DNA of 61,274 bases from Pseudomonadota bacterium (lineage in GTDB: Bacteria; Pseudomonadota; Gammaproteobacteria; Burkholderiales; Burkholderiaceae_B). Of this stretch, positions 41,465 to 50,339 are shown one piece after another. The stretch lies in NCBI GenBank assembly GCA_023389155.1, contig JAEWEV010000009.1, positions 1-61,274 of the forward strand, given 5' to 3'. The notes under the pieces are model-generated. The model worked only from the letters and a program-made list of their open reading frames with translations. It was not told the origin of the DNA and did not search any database. Made by a program: the position numbers and the translations under genes. Within the stretch, counting starts at the first letter, position 1, and each line of letters starts with the position of its first letter.

Positions 41465-42433
41465 TCAGTCGGCGCTGACACCCAGTTTGGTAATCAGTGC
41501 ACCCCAGCGATCCACTTCTTCATTAATGAACGAACCAAATTCCTCCGGGGACATCTTCTGAGGAATAGCTCCCTGGTCGGCCAGCTGTTTCTGGACCTCA
41601 GGCTTTTCCACGACTTTAAGAATCGCCTTGTTCAGGGTTTCCACATCTTCTTTGGGCATATTGGCAGGCGCCAGAACCCCGAACCAGGAAGAAATATCGA
41701 AGTCCTCGAATCCTTCTTCAATCATGGTTGGCAGCTCGGGCGCGACAGCAGATTTTTCCTTGCTTGTTACGGCCAGCGCCTTGAGCTTGCCGGCACTGAT
41801 AAACGGCCAGGCGGATGGCATATTGTCGAATTCCATCAGAACGTCCCCGGACATAACGGCAGTCAGGCCAGGCGCACTGCCCTTGAACGGAACATGCAGT
41901 ATTTCGGTCCCGGCGTCCTGGTTGAGTTGCTCGCCACACAGGAACTGTGAAGAGCCGATACCCGAGGATGCATAGGTCGCCTTGTCCTTGTTCTGTTTGA
42001 CATACTCGATCAACTCCTTGACGTTATTGACCGGCAGCTTGGGATTGACCACCAGCACATTTGGAACTTTTGCTACTAATGCAATCGGAGAAAAATCCTT
42101 TTTCAGATCAAAGCTCAGCTTCTTGAACATGGTTGCATTCACGGAACTGGCAATCGTTGTAACGATGATAGTATAGCCATCAGGTTTGGCACGCGCGACC
42201 TCGCTCATGGCGATCGTGTTACTGGCACCGGGTTTATTCTCCACAACGAAACTCTGCTTGAGTTCGTCGCTCAGCCCCTTGGCCACAATACGGGCTACCA
42301 GATCCGTGGTTCCGCCCGGCGTGTAGCCAACCAGCACCTTCACAGGTCGAGCATCGGGATACGCTGCATTCGCACTCCCGACAATCCCCATAGCCAGAAT
42401 CATGGCGCTGATACTCTTTCTGAAATTGATCAT
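41465..42433 (-). CDS. Bug/TctC-type periplasmic receptor
   Basis: Substrate-binding protein of 322 aa. Signal peptide 1-23 (MILAMGIVGSANA), then VLVGYTPGGTTDLVARIVA near 34, VVENKPGASNTIAMSEVA near 61 and HVPFKGSAPGLTAVMSGDV near 175. No TctA/B partner. Divergent from the second Bug gene at 43022 across 588 bp; the two share family motifs but are clearly different, so they bind different ligands or are old duplicates. Confidence 0.94.
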   Translation of the reverse strand: MINFRKSISAMILAMGIVGSANAAYPDARPVKVLVGYTPGGTTDLVARIVAKGLSDELKQSFVVENKPGASNTIAMSEVARAKPDGYTIIVTTIASSVNATMFKKLSFDLKKDFSPIALVAKVPNVLVVNPKLPVNNVKELIEYVKQNKDKATYASSGIGSSQFLCGEQLNQDAGTEILHVPFKGSAPGLTAVMSGDVLMEFDNMPSAWPFISAGKLKALAVTSKEKSAVAPELPTMIEEGFEDFDISSWFGVLAPANMPKEDVETLNKAILKVVEKPEVQKQLADQGAIPQKMSPEEFGSFINEEVDRWGALITKLGVSAD

Positions 42434-42925
42434 CCTTTGTCTCCGTTGTTGGCGGACCGCAAGTCCCTGCCTGTTATATGTTTAAAAAATTACGTACTAC
42501 TGATGTTGCCCGCAATGCCTTTACTGCCTCATTGCTTTACTGCTCTACTGCCAACAGCTCGACTCACAACCGCAACGCTGACTTCCCTATTGCTTGCTGC
42601 TCTGCGACTGTACAGCACACTGCTCTGCTACTTACTTCCACTAGCGTGTTGCCTCATGGCTTGAACCACCCGCACAAGTTCTAATACTTCTGCCCGACTT
42701 GCACATCCATCAAGCCGTCTCTCACGCCTGCACCGAATCAACGGGTAGTGCGCGATGCGTTCGCCAGGTTCTTATGTCTACATGTTAATTCATGTATCGA
42801 TTTCGTGCTCTGGTTCAGCCCACAAACGCTATTGTTCGTCCTGCGACCCTTATCCGCCCTGCTCGCCTTTGCGTCAAGAGCATTACTGCACAGACCATGA
42901 CGCCAGTCTCTTATCGACATTTCGA
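42434..42925. other. Intergenic region, no gene seen
   Basis: About 490 bp between divergent Bug genes. Short open frames have no recognisable features. The part 42510-42630 is rich in CTGC/TACTGC words without a clean period. The promoter of the right-hand gene lies just beyond. Confidence 0.5.
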
Positions 42926-42964
42926 TTGACATTATATCGATCAATTAATATAGTTGTCATACAA
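42926..42964 (+). promoter_or_regulatory. Strong sigma-70 promoter with GntR-like operator
   Basis: TTGACA (42926-42931), a 17-bp spacer and TATAGT (42949-42954), then immediately TTGTCATACAA (42954-42964), a TTGT-N3-ACAA palindrome like those bound by GntR/FadR-family repressors, placed over the expected transcription start. No such regulator is encoded nearby. Confidence 0.7.
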
Positions 42965-43021
42965 GTATAAATAACATCAGACATCTTATATTAAATAACG
43001 ACTACGGCGGAGACACAGCTT

Positions 43022-43984
43022 ATGATGCAGAAAATGATTGCCACGGCACTGGTGCTGGGGATTGCAGCAGTTGGGCCAGCGATGGCGGCTTATCCCGATA
43101 AACCGGTAAGAATTCTTGTGCCGTTTGTGCCTGGCGGCTCCTCGGATATTACGGCCCGCACGATTGCGCCAGGAATGGAAAAAGTGCTGGGACAGACTGT
43201 CGTTGTCGAAAACAAACCGGGCGCCAATGGGGCAATTGCCGCACAGGAACTGAAAAGATCCAAGCCCGATGGCTATACCCTGATGGTCGGCTCCATCGGC
43301 ACCTTCGCCATTAATCAGGGGCTATACAAGAACCTGTCCTATAACCCCAGCGAGGATTTTGACTACGTCAGCCAACTGGTTCGGAATCCCAATGTGCTGG
43401 TTGTTTCTTCAAAAATACCGGTCAAAACCGTAGCCGAACTGATTGAATACGCTGGCAAACACCCCGATCAGCTTTCCTATGCGTCATCCGGTACCGGCTC
43501 GTCGGACCATTTATCGGCCGTCATGTTCCGTCAGCGCAGCAATACAACAGGCATTGATGTACCGTATAAGGGCGGTGGCGCCGCGATTGCCGATTTGCTG
43601 GGCGCCCAGGTAGATGTGTCGTTTCAGAATCTCGGCGCTGTGCTGACTCACGTGAAAGCAGGGAAATTGCGCGCGCTTGCCACCACCGGCAACGAACGGG
43701 CCCCTGACCTGCCGGACGTTCCCACCATGGATGAAGCCGGAATCAAGGACATGGTTGTCTATTCCTGGCAGGGTGTTGCCGCTCCCAAAGGTACGCCAAA
43801 GGAAGTCATCGACAAACTTTATCAGGCCGTCAGCGAAAGCCTGAAACAGCCGAAAACGCAGGAAACCATGAAAAAACTTGGCTTCACGATTGTCGGCAAC
43901 AATCCCGAGGAGTTTTCCAAGTTTCAGAAAGCAGAAGTCAGTCAGTGGACAGATGTCATCAAGGCGGCCAATCTTAGTCAATAG
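43022..43984 (+). CDS. Bug/TctC-type periplasmic receptor
   Basis: Substrate-binding protein of 320 aa. Signal peptide 1-22 (MIATALVLGIAAVGPAMA), then ILVPFVPGGSSDITARTIA near 33, VVENKPGANGAIAAQELK near 60 and DVPYKGGGAAIADLLGAQ near 179. GGAG is 10 nt before the ATG. It has a near-consensus promoter, a GntR-like site and a strong terminator of its own, so it is a self-standing, regulated gene. Ligand unknown. Confidence 0.95.
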   Translation: MMQKMIATALVLGIAAVGPAMAAYPDKPVRILVPFVPGGSSDITARTIAPGMEKVLGQTVVVENKPGANGAIAAQELKRSKPDGYTLMVGSIGTFAINQGLYKNLSYNPSEDFDYVSQLVRNPNVLVVSSKIPVKTVAELIEYAGKHPDQLSYASSGTGSSDHLSAVMFRQRSNTTGIDVPYKGGGAAIADLLGAQVDVSFQNLGAVLTHVKAGKLRALATTGNERAPDLPDVPTMDEAGIKDMVVYSWQGVAAPKGTPKEVIDKLYQAVSESLKQPKTQETMKKLGFTIVGNNPEEFSKFQKAEVSQWTDVIKAANLSQ

Positions 43985-44068
43985 TGCAATGAGTGACCGG
44001 GCAGAACGTTCGCAGACCACAGCCCGGTTGCCGTGCAGGCAGGACCCGCCCAATTTCTGAAGATCGAA

Positions 44069-44103
44069 AATATGGCGCCATCACCGGGCGCCATATTCTT
44101 TTG
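44069..44103 (+). terminator. Rho-independent terminator of the Bug gene
   Basis: AATATGGCGCC (44069-44079) pairs perfectly with GGCGCCATATT (44087-44097), followed by CTTTTG. Confidence 0.85.
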
Positions 44104-44325
44104 TCCGATTATTCATGCGATCAAACCGGAAGCAATCCCGCAAGCCAGAAGCGGCTCCATACCAGGCATCCATGGGTATTTCGCGGTATATCATGCAGAA
44201 ACGCCGTACCCGTGCCTTTGACCCGGAGATCCAGACTCAGAAACATTTCATGCCCGGCCTGATGCGCAGCGTCCCAAAATAATATGTCAAACCGGATAAC
44301 CGGAGCACTGCCGCAGCAGTTCGCG

Positions 44326-46140
44326 TCACACATCCGTTCCTTCATCCGTTGCCGCAAACTGCATGGCCCACATGCGGGCGTACACGCCATTGGCCTGCAG
44401 CAGATCCGAATGCGAGCCCTGCTCCACTACCCTGCCCTGGTCCATGACCAGTACTCTGTCGGCATCGACAATGGTGGACAGTCGGTGGGCAATGATCATG
44501 GTGGTGCGATCCTTCGTGATCTTGTAGAGCTCATCCTGAATTGCTCTCTCGGTACGCGTATCCAATGCGCTGGTGGCTTCGTCCAGTACAAGAATGGGCG
44601 GATTTTTCAGCACCGTACGGGCGATGGCTACACGCTGCTTCTCGCCACCCGAGAGCTTCAGACCGCGTTCACCCACCTGCGTTTCATAGCCTTCGGGCAG
44701 GGACATCACAAACTCATGGATGCTCGCGGCCCTGGCTGCCTCTAGGACCTCTTCATGGGTCGCATCAGGACGGCCATAGGCAATGTTGTAATAAATGCTG
44801 TTATTGAACAGCACGGTATCCTGGGGAACAATCCCGATATGCTGACGCAGGCTCAGCTGCGTGTACTCACGAATATCCCGCCCATTGATTGTGATCCTCC
44901 CCTCGGTCACATCGTAGAAACGAAATAGCAGGCGAGACAATGTGGATTTGCCAGCCCCGGAAGTCCCGACAATAGCAATCGTTTCTCCTGCGCCAATTGT
45001 AAAGCTCACGTCATGCAGAATCTGTCTCTCGGGCTCATAGGAAAAGCCCACATGCTCGAACCGGATCTCGGCAGAACGAGTGCTCAGCGCTGCGCTGTCG
45101 GGGGTATCTTCAATTTCCTGATGCTGATCCAGAATGCCGAACATGCGTTCCATATCTGCCAGGGAGTTCTTGATCTCGCGATAAATAAAGCCCAGGAAAT
45201 TAAGGGGTGCATACAGCTGGGTCAGGTAGGCTGAAATCAGGACGATATCGCCTACCGTCATTTCGCCAGTCGTCACCCGCGATGCTGACATCCATAAAAG
45301 AACGACCATGCCAAGTGTGATAATGACGCCCTGGCCGGCATTGAGCAGGTTCAGCGAAATCTGGTTCCTGACAGCCGAATCTACCCAGTCACCCAGATTG
45401 GTGTCATAACGCGTGATTTCATACGATTCATTATTGAAGTATTTCACTGTTTCGTAGTTGATCAATGCATCAATCGCCTGCGTATTAGCCATGCTGTCCA
45501 GGCTGTTCATGCGCCGGCGCATCACCATGCGTCTCTCTGTTACCACAAGCGTGAAAGCAATGTAGGTTGCAATCGTCGCCACAATGACAATGGCAAACCA
45601 GATGTCATAGCGCACCAGCAGGATCCCCATAACCATGACCAGTTCAAGCAGCGTAGGCAAAATATTGAACAGGGTAAAGTTCATCAGGAATCCGATACCC
45701 TTGGTGCCGCGATCCATGTCACGGCTGAGGCCACCGGTCTGCCGTTCCAGGTGATAGCGAATGGAAAGTCCGAAAAGATGCGTGAAGATGGCAGTCGCGA
45801 TTCTCTGTATCGAGCCCTGTGTCACTTTGGAAAACAGCGCATCCCGCAATTCCGAGAAGACACTGCTGGCTATTCTCGCAAAACCATATGCGATAAGTGC
45901 CGCTACCGGTAGTACCAGTGCGGTTTTCGGCAGGCTGAGCTGATCGACAATATCCTTCAGATAGACGGGCAGCATCACGCTTGCAATCTTGGCAATAACA
46001 AGACAGGCAAGTGCGGCCATCACCCGCCACTTGAACATCCACACATAGGGAAGCAGGGAGAAGATGACCCCAAAGCCCTTCTTTCTTGCGGCGCGCGCAG
46101 ACGCTGCCTTTGTTTTGCTGTTTTCTGCCGGATTGATCAT
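44326..46140 (-). CDS. ATM1/HMT1-type ABC exporter (fused permease and ATPase)
   Basis: Half-transporter of 604 aa: a six-helix membrane domain (about residues 30-330, including RYHLERQTGGLSRDMDRGTKG, typical of the ATM1 class) and an ATPase domain with Walker A GTSGAGKST near 394, signature LSGGEKQR, Walker B ILVLDEATSALD and H-loop IAHRLSTI. ATM1 relatives export glutathione-linked sulfur or metal compounds. It begins 15 nt after ddpF, so it may be co-transcribed with the dipeptide cluster, though no functional link is obvious. Confidence 0.93.
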   Translation of the reverse strand: MINPAENSKTKAASARAARKKGFGVIFSLLPYVWMFKWRVMAALACLVIAKIASVMLPVYLKDIVDQLSLPKTALVLPVAALIAYGFARIASSVFSELRDALFSKVTQGSIQRIATAIFTHLFGLSIRYHLERQTGGLSRDMDRGTKGIGFLMNFTLFNILPTLLELVMVMGILLVRYDIWFAIVIVATIATYIAFTLVVTERRMVMRRRMNSLDSMANTQAIDALINYETVKYFNNESYEITRYDTNLGDWVDSAVRNQISLNLLNAGQGVIITLGMVVLLWMSASRVTTGEMTVGDIVLISAYLTQLYAPLNFLGFIYREIKNSLADMERMFGILDQHQEIEDTPDSAALSTRSAEIRFEHVGFSYEPERQILHDVSFTIGAGETIAIVGTSGAGKSTLSRLLFRFYDVTEGRITINGRDIREYTQLSLRQHIGIVPQDTVLFNNSIYYNIAYGRPDATHEEVLEAARAASIHEFVMSLPEGYETQVGERGLKLSGGEKQRVAIARTVLKNPPILVLDEATSALDTRTERAIQDELYKITKDRTTMIIAHRLSTIVDADRVLVMDQGRVVEQGSHSDLLQANGVYARMWAMQFAATDEGTDV

Positions 46141-46155
46141 GATGCCTGCGTTTTC

Positions 46156-47118
46156 CTATGTTCTGTGCGTCTCATCATGATCGTAACGATGACATCGAAC
46201 GCTGTGCACCGGCGTGTCATCAGGTACCCGTTTGAGCTGTTGACGCTGTTCACAGCCCTGCGTGCGAAAGGGACATCGGTCCAGGAAAAAACAGCCTTCT
46301 GGCAAAACCCTGTTGCCCGGCAATTCCGGAATTGCCTGTATACCTGTATCGGGTAGCGCAGCACCCAGAACCGGCACCGCATCCAGCAGCAAACGGGTAT
46401 AGGGATGACGGCGCTGATCAAGAACGCTTGCCGTGTCTCCAATTTCGACGATCTGTCCCAGATACATCACTGCTATGCGATTGCTCATGTGACGAATAAC
46501 GGAAACATTGTGAGAAATCAGAATATAAGTGAGCTGGTGCTCCCGCTGCAGGGTAAAGAGCAGATTGATAATCTGTGCCTGCACCGAAATATCCAGCGCT
46601 GATGTCGGCTCGTCGAGCACGATCACGTCCGGATCCGAAGCCAGGGCCCGTGCAATGGCAATACGCTGGCGCTGTCCTCCGGAAAATTCATGTGGAAAAC
46701 GATTCAGATAATCCGGCGACAACCCGACCTGTTCGGCCAGTCGCCGCGCGCGCTGGCGCATGGCCGCCTCTGTCGACTCACCCTTCACGTACGAAGGTTC
46801 GGTAATGATTTTCCAGACAGGCAGACGTGGATCCAGCGACGATTGCGGATCCTGGAACACGATCTGAACGTTGGGACGCCCCTGGCCGCTGTTCCAGTGA
46901 AGCAAACCTTCGGTGGGCTGCTGCAGGCCCATGAGCACCTGAGCCAACGTAGTCTTGCCGCAACCAGACTCTCCCACCACACCCAGCGTCTCCCCGCGCC
47001 CGACTGTCAGATCCACACCGTTGAGAGCATGGGCCCAGGCACGTGGCTTGCCGCGCCAGTTACGTTTCAGCGGGAAACGCACATGGATATTGTCCAGTGT
47101 CAGAACAGAATCAGTCAT
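46156..47118 (-). CDS. ddpF: Dipeptide ABC transporter ATP-binding protein (DdpF/DppF-like)
   Basis: ATPase of 320 aa. Walker A GESGCGKTTLAQ near 49, signature FSGGQRQRIAIARAL near 147, Walker B VIVLDEPTSALD and the C-terminal oligopeptide domain with a Cys-rich motif (GCFFLDRCPFRTQGCEQR) that usually binds a metal cluster in this family. Overlaps ddpD by 8 nt. Works as a heterodimer with the ddpD product. Confidence 0.92.
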   Translation of the reverse strand: MTDSVLTLDNIHVRFPLKRNWRGKPRAWAHALNGVDLTVGRGETLGVVGESGCGKTTLAQVLMGLQQPTEGLLHWNSGQGRPNVQIVFQDPQSSLDPRLPVWKIITEPSYVKGESTEAAMRQRARRLAEQVGLSPDYLNRFPHEFSGGQRQRIAIARALASDPDVIVLDEPTSALDISVQAQIINLLFTLQREHQLTYILISHNVSVIRHMSNRIAVMYLGQIVEIGDTASVLDQRRHPYTRLLLDAVPVLGAALPDTGIQAIPELPGNRVLPEGCFFLDRCPFRTQGCEQRQQLKRVPDDTPVHSVRCHRYDHDETHRT

Positions 47119-48178
47119 GCCTGACCTCCTGAACGGTCATCCAGCATGCGGCCGTGTGTCTCGCCCTTAACACAACCGGCATCAGAGGAGGAGCCTTGCT
47201 ACAGGGTTCGCCCTGCAGTTCGCAGCGGTTCCGGAACGCGCATCCCTCTGGCAGATTTGCCAGATTGGGGACCTGTCCCGCGATCGCCTGCAGCGGCGCA
47301 CCCGGCTCTGCATTTTCAGGCAGACCGCCCAGCAGACCACGCGTGTAGGGATGAGTTGCTGCATCTATCACTTCGCGAGTCGTTCCCTGCTCCACTACGC
47401 TGCCGGCATACATGACATACACACGCTCACAGAACTGCGATACCACAGCCATGTCATGTGTAATGAGCAAAATGGCCGTGCCGGTTTTTCTGGCGCGTTC
47501 GCGCAGCAGCATCAGCACCTGTTTCTGCACCGTAACGTCAAGTGCCGTGGTGGGTTCGTCTGCGATCAGCAACGACGGCTCACAGGAGAAGGCCAGTGCA
47601 ATCATGATCCGCTGTCGCATCCCGCCCGACAGTTCAAACGGGTAAGCATCAAACACCTGCACCGGGTCGGCGATATGCATGTCCCGAAGCAGCCCGATCG
47701 CGCGCTCACGCGCCTGTTTTGCCGATAGCGGCGTATGCCTCAGAATGACATCTGTAATTTGCCTGCCAACCTTCATGGTCGGATTCAATGCCGTCATGGG
47801 CTCCTGGAAAATCATCGCCATATCCTTCCCACGAATATGTCGCATTTCCTGTTCACTTGCGTCCAGAAGACTTTTTCCCGACTTACGGATGCTGCCCTGC
47901 CGAACCACATAGCTATGCGTTGGAATCAGCCGCATGCTCATCATTGCCGTGACCGATTTTCCCGATCCGGATTCGCCGACAATACCCACAATTTCACCAG
48001 GCTGGACCTGCACAGACACGCCATTGAGCGCCCGTACCGAGCCTTTGTATACCGGAAATTCAATGTGCAGATTGTCGATATCAAGAACCGGCAGGCTGCC
48101 CTTCTCGCTATCGCCCATACCGGGAGTGGACAACGATGCCTCCGGCAAGGAAATTGAAGACTGAGTTTTCGGCATCAT
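47111..48178 (-). CDS. ddpD: Dipeptide ABC transporter ATP-binding protein (DdpD/DppD-like)
   Basis: ATPase of 355 aa. Walker A GESGSGKSVTA near 69, signature LSGGMRQRIMIALAF near 175, Walker B LLIADEPTTALDVTVQ, and the C-terminal motif GCAFRNRCELQGEPC. Roughly 25 extra polar N-terminal residues compared with relatives. The ATG overlaps the ddpC stop. Confidence 0.92.
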   Translation of the reverse strand: MMPKTQSSISLPEASLSTPGMGDSEKGSLPVLDIDNLHIEFPVYKGSVRALNGVSVQVQPGEIVGIVGESGSGKSVTAMMSMRLIPTHSYVVRQGSIRKSGKSLLDASEQEMRHIRGKDMAMIFQEPMTALNPTMKVGRQITDVILRHTPLSAKQARERAIGLLRDMHIADPVQVFDAYPFELSGGMRQRIMIALAFSCEPSLLIADEPTTALDVTVQKQVLMLLRERARKTGTAILLITHDMAVVSQFCERVYVMYAGSVVEQGTTREVIDAATHPYTRGLLGGLPENAEPGAPLQAIAGQVPNLANLPEGCAFRNRCELQGEPCSKAPPLMPVVLRARHTAACWMTVQEVRHD

Positions 48179-49050
48179 TATTTCACCTTCTGTTTCGGAT
48201 CGAGCATATCACGAACGCCATCGCCGACCAGATTGAAGCCAATCGCAGTGATCAGGATCGCAACTCCGGGAAAGGTAGAATACCACCACTGATCCAGCAG
48301 AAAATTGCGGCCCGAGGCAATCATGGCCCCCCATTCCGCAGTCGGCTGCTGCGCACCCAGGCCAATAAAGCCGAGTGCCGCAGCCATCAGAATGGCATTT
48401 CCAATATCCAGCGTCATCTGTACAATGACTGGTGGCAAGGCATTGCGAAAGACATGCCAGCGTACAATGTGCGCCTTGCCTGCACCGAATGTCTGCGCCG
48501 CACGAACGTAGGCCATCTCGCGAATACTGAGCGTCTGCCCCCGGGCAAGCCGAACATAATATGGGATACGTACAACGGTAATGGCGATCATGGCATTGAA
48601 CAGGCTGGGACCCAGTGCCGCAGCCAGTGCCATGGTGAGCACCAGTGATGGAACTGACAGCACGATGTCCATCAAGCGCATGATGATCGTATCAACTGTG
48701 CGGCCAATAATCCCCGAAAAACAGCCAATAATGGAACCGGTAATACTGGCCATGAACGCGACAAAAATTCCGACACCGATGGACTGCCTGCCGCCATACA
48801 ATACACGACTGAAAAGATCCCTACCCACTTCGTCGGTACCGAAGAAATGCTGGGCAGACGGCGGCAACAGGCGGCTGCCCAGATCGATGGCATCTGGATC
48901 ATGCCCGGTAAGCATGGGCGCCAGCAAGGCGGCCGCACACATCAGAAAAATCAGCAACAGGCCGAGCAGCATCATGGGACTGCGTCGTAACTGATACCAG
49001 AAATACGAAAGCGAATAAATCAATTGTGAATTTCGTGCAGCGGTAGTCAT
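48178..49050 (-). CDS. ddpC: Dipeptide ABC transporter permease (DdpC/DppC-like)
   Basis: Inner-membrane permease of 290 aa with an N-terminal anchor segment (MMLLGLLLIFLMCAAALLAP, near 25-45), the periplasmic loop HFFGTDEVGRDLFSRVLYGG, and the EAA loop region YVRAAQTFGAGKAHIVRWH near 190. It begins inside the ddpB stop (TGATG). Confidence 0.93.
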   Translation of the reverse strand: MTTAARNSQLIYSLSYFWYQLRRSPMMLLGLLLIFLMCAAALLAPMLTGHDPDAIDLGSRLLPPSAQHFFGTDEVGRDLFSRVLYGGRQSIGVGIFVAFMASITGSIIGCFSGIIGRTVDTIIMRLMDIVLSVPSLVLTMALAAALGPSLFNAMIAITVVRIPYYVRLARGQTLSIREMAYVRAAQTFGAGKAHIVRWHVFRNALPPVIVQMTLDIGNAILMAAALGFIGLGAQQPTAEWGAMIASGRNFLLDQWWYSTFPGVAILITAIGFNLVGDGVRDMLDPKQKVK

Positions 49051-50063
49051 CAGCCTGCATCCTTGATACGGGGGTCCAGCACGCTGTACAGCAAATCAAC
49101 CAGCATATTGAGAAGGACATAAACGAACGAGACCAATACAGCAAAACCCATTACGGCCGGGAAATCCAGTGCCTGAATGGACTCGACAACATATAGGCCC
49201 ATGCCCGGCCAGCCAAAGACGGTTTCGGTCAGCACGGCGCCATAAAGCAGGTCACCCATTGCCAGGCCAAGGACCGTGACTGAAGGAATCAGCGCATTGG
49301 GCAATGCATGTCCAAGTATGATTTTCCAGCGGCCCAGCCCGTAGGCCTGCGCCGTGCGAATGTAATCTTCAGAAAGCTGCTCCAGCATGGACGAGCGAAT
49401 TTGCCGGGCAACCACGCCTAGGTGAACAAAACTCAGCGTGAACGCAGGCAGCACAAGATGCTCAACCGCGCTCCAGAAAATATCCCAGTCTCCGGCGATC
49501 AGCGAGTCTATCAGGAAAAAACCGGTAACCCTGGGCGGGTCTCCAAGCAGGCCGTCTATTCTCCCACCTGACGGCAGCCAAGACAGTTGACCGTAGAAGA
49601 TGATCAGCAACCCCAGACCCAGCCAGAACGCCGGCATGGATATACCGGTTACCGCGAGTGTGCGGGCAATCTGGTCTATCCATGAGTTTTTGTATACGGC
49701 AGACAGCACACCCAGCGGGATTCCCACCAGCATCGAGAAAATCAGGGCGACAATAGCCAGTTCCAGCGTGGCCGGAAAAAAGGACAGAAGATCATCAATG
49801 ACCGGTCGTCCGGTCCTGATGGAGGTTCCCAGGTCGCCATGTACAAGTCCTTTGAGGTACACCCAGTATTGTTCGTAAAGGGGAAGGTCCAGGCCCAGTT
49901 TCTGACGGATGCCGGCGACGATTTCTTCGGTAGCCCGGTCCCCGGCGATCAGACGCGCCGGATCACCCGGAATCAGATGAGACACAATAAACGTGATCAT
50001 CGATACGCCCAGCATTACCAGAATAAGCCATGGCAGGCGCTTGCGCAAAATCTGGAAAAACAA
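49050..50063 (-). CDS. ddpB: Dipeptide ABC transporter permease (DdpB/DppB-like), TTG start
   Basis: Permease of 337 aa. N-terminus ILRKRLPWLILVMLGVSMITF and HLIPGDPARLIAG as in DppB, EAA loop DYIRTAQAYGLGRWKIILGH near 220. The start must be the TTG at 50063: an in-frame stop lies four codons upstream and the next ATG would remove part of the first membrane segment. AAGGG is about 7 nt upstream. A 276-bp gap separates it from the receptor gene. Confidence 0.9.
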   Translation of the reverse strand: MFFQILRKRLPWLILVMLGVSMITFIVSHLIPGDPARLIAGDRATEEIVAGIRQKLGLDLPLYEQYWVYLKGLVHGDLGTSIRTGRPVIDDLLSFFPATLELAIVALIFSMLVGIPLGVLSAVYKNSWIDQIARTLAVTGISMPAFWLGLGLLIIFYGQLSWLPSGGRIDGLLGDPPRVTGFFLIDSLIAGDWDIFWSAVEHLVLPAFTLSFVHLGVVARQIRSSMLEQLSEDYIRTAQAYGLGRWKIILGHALPNALIPSVTVLGLAMGDLLYGAVLTETVFGWPGMGLYVVESIQALDFPAVMGFAVLVSFVYVLLNMLVDLLYSVLDPRIKDAG

Positions 50064-50339
50064 AATAAGCCCTTATGAAGATGGCGACAGGATTTCAAGC
50101 TTAAGAACGGACGTACCTGTTGCTGACAGAAATACTGATGATGACCTTGCGCATCGCATGAAGAAAAAACTCCTGAGCCCGCCGCGCAGTGACTGGCTGG
50201 AAAAAACAGCTTGACGCTTAGCGAACGTCACCAGGTATGTGCAAGATCGCGAGTGTCGCAGCGTCCACAACCCGGACGCACCCCGGCGAAGACAGCAGTC
50301 ATGCCGGGCCAACGTCACATGATGGCGTGCGCCGCAGGA

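Noticed and set aside
42437..42970. Short open frames between the two Bug genes
   Set aside because: Overlapping frames on both strands, Leu/Cys/Ser-rich, no ribosome binding site or recognisable domain.
41465..43984. Divergent Bug genes as part of a complete TTT transporter
   Set aside because: No TctA (12-helix) or TctB (4-helix) gene is present on either side.
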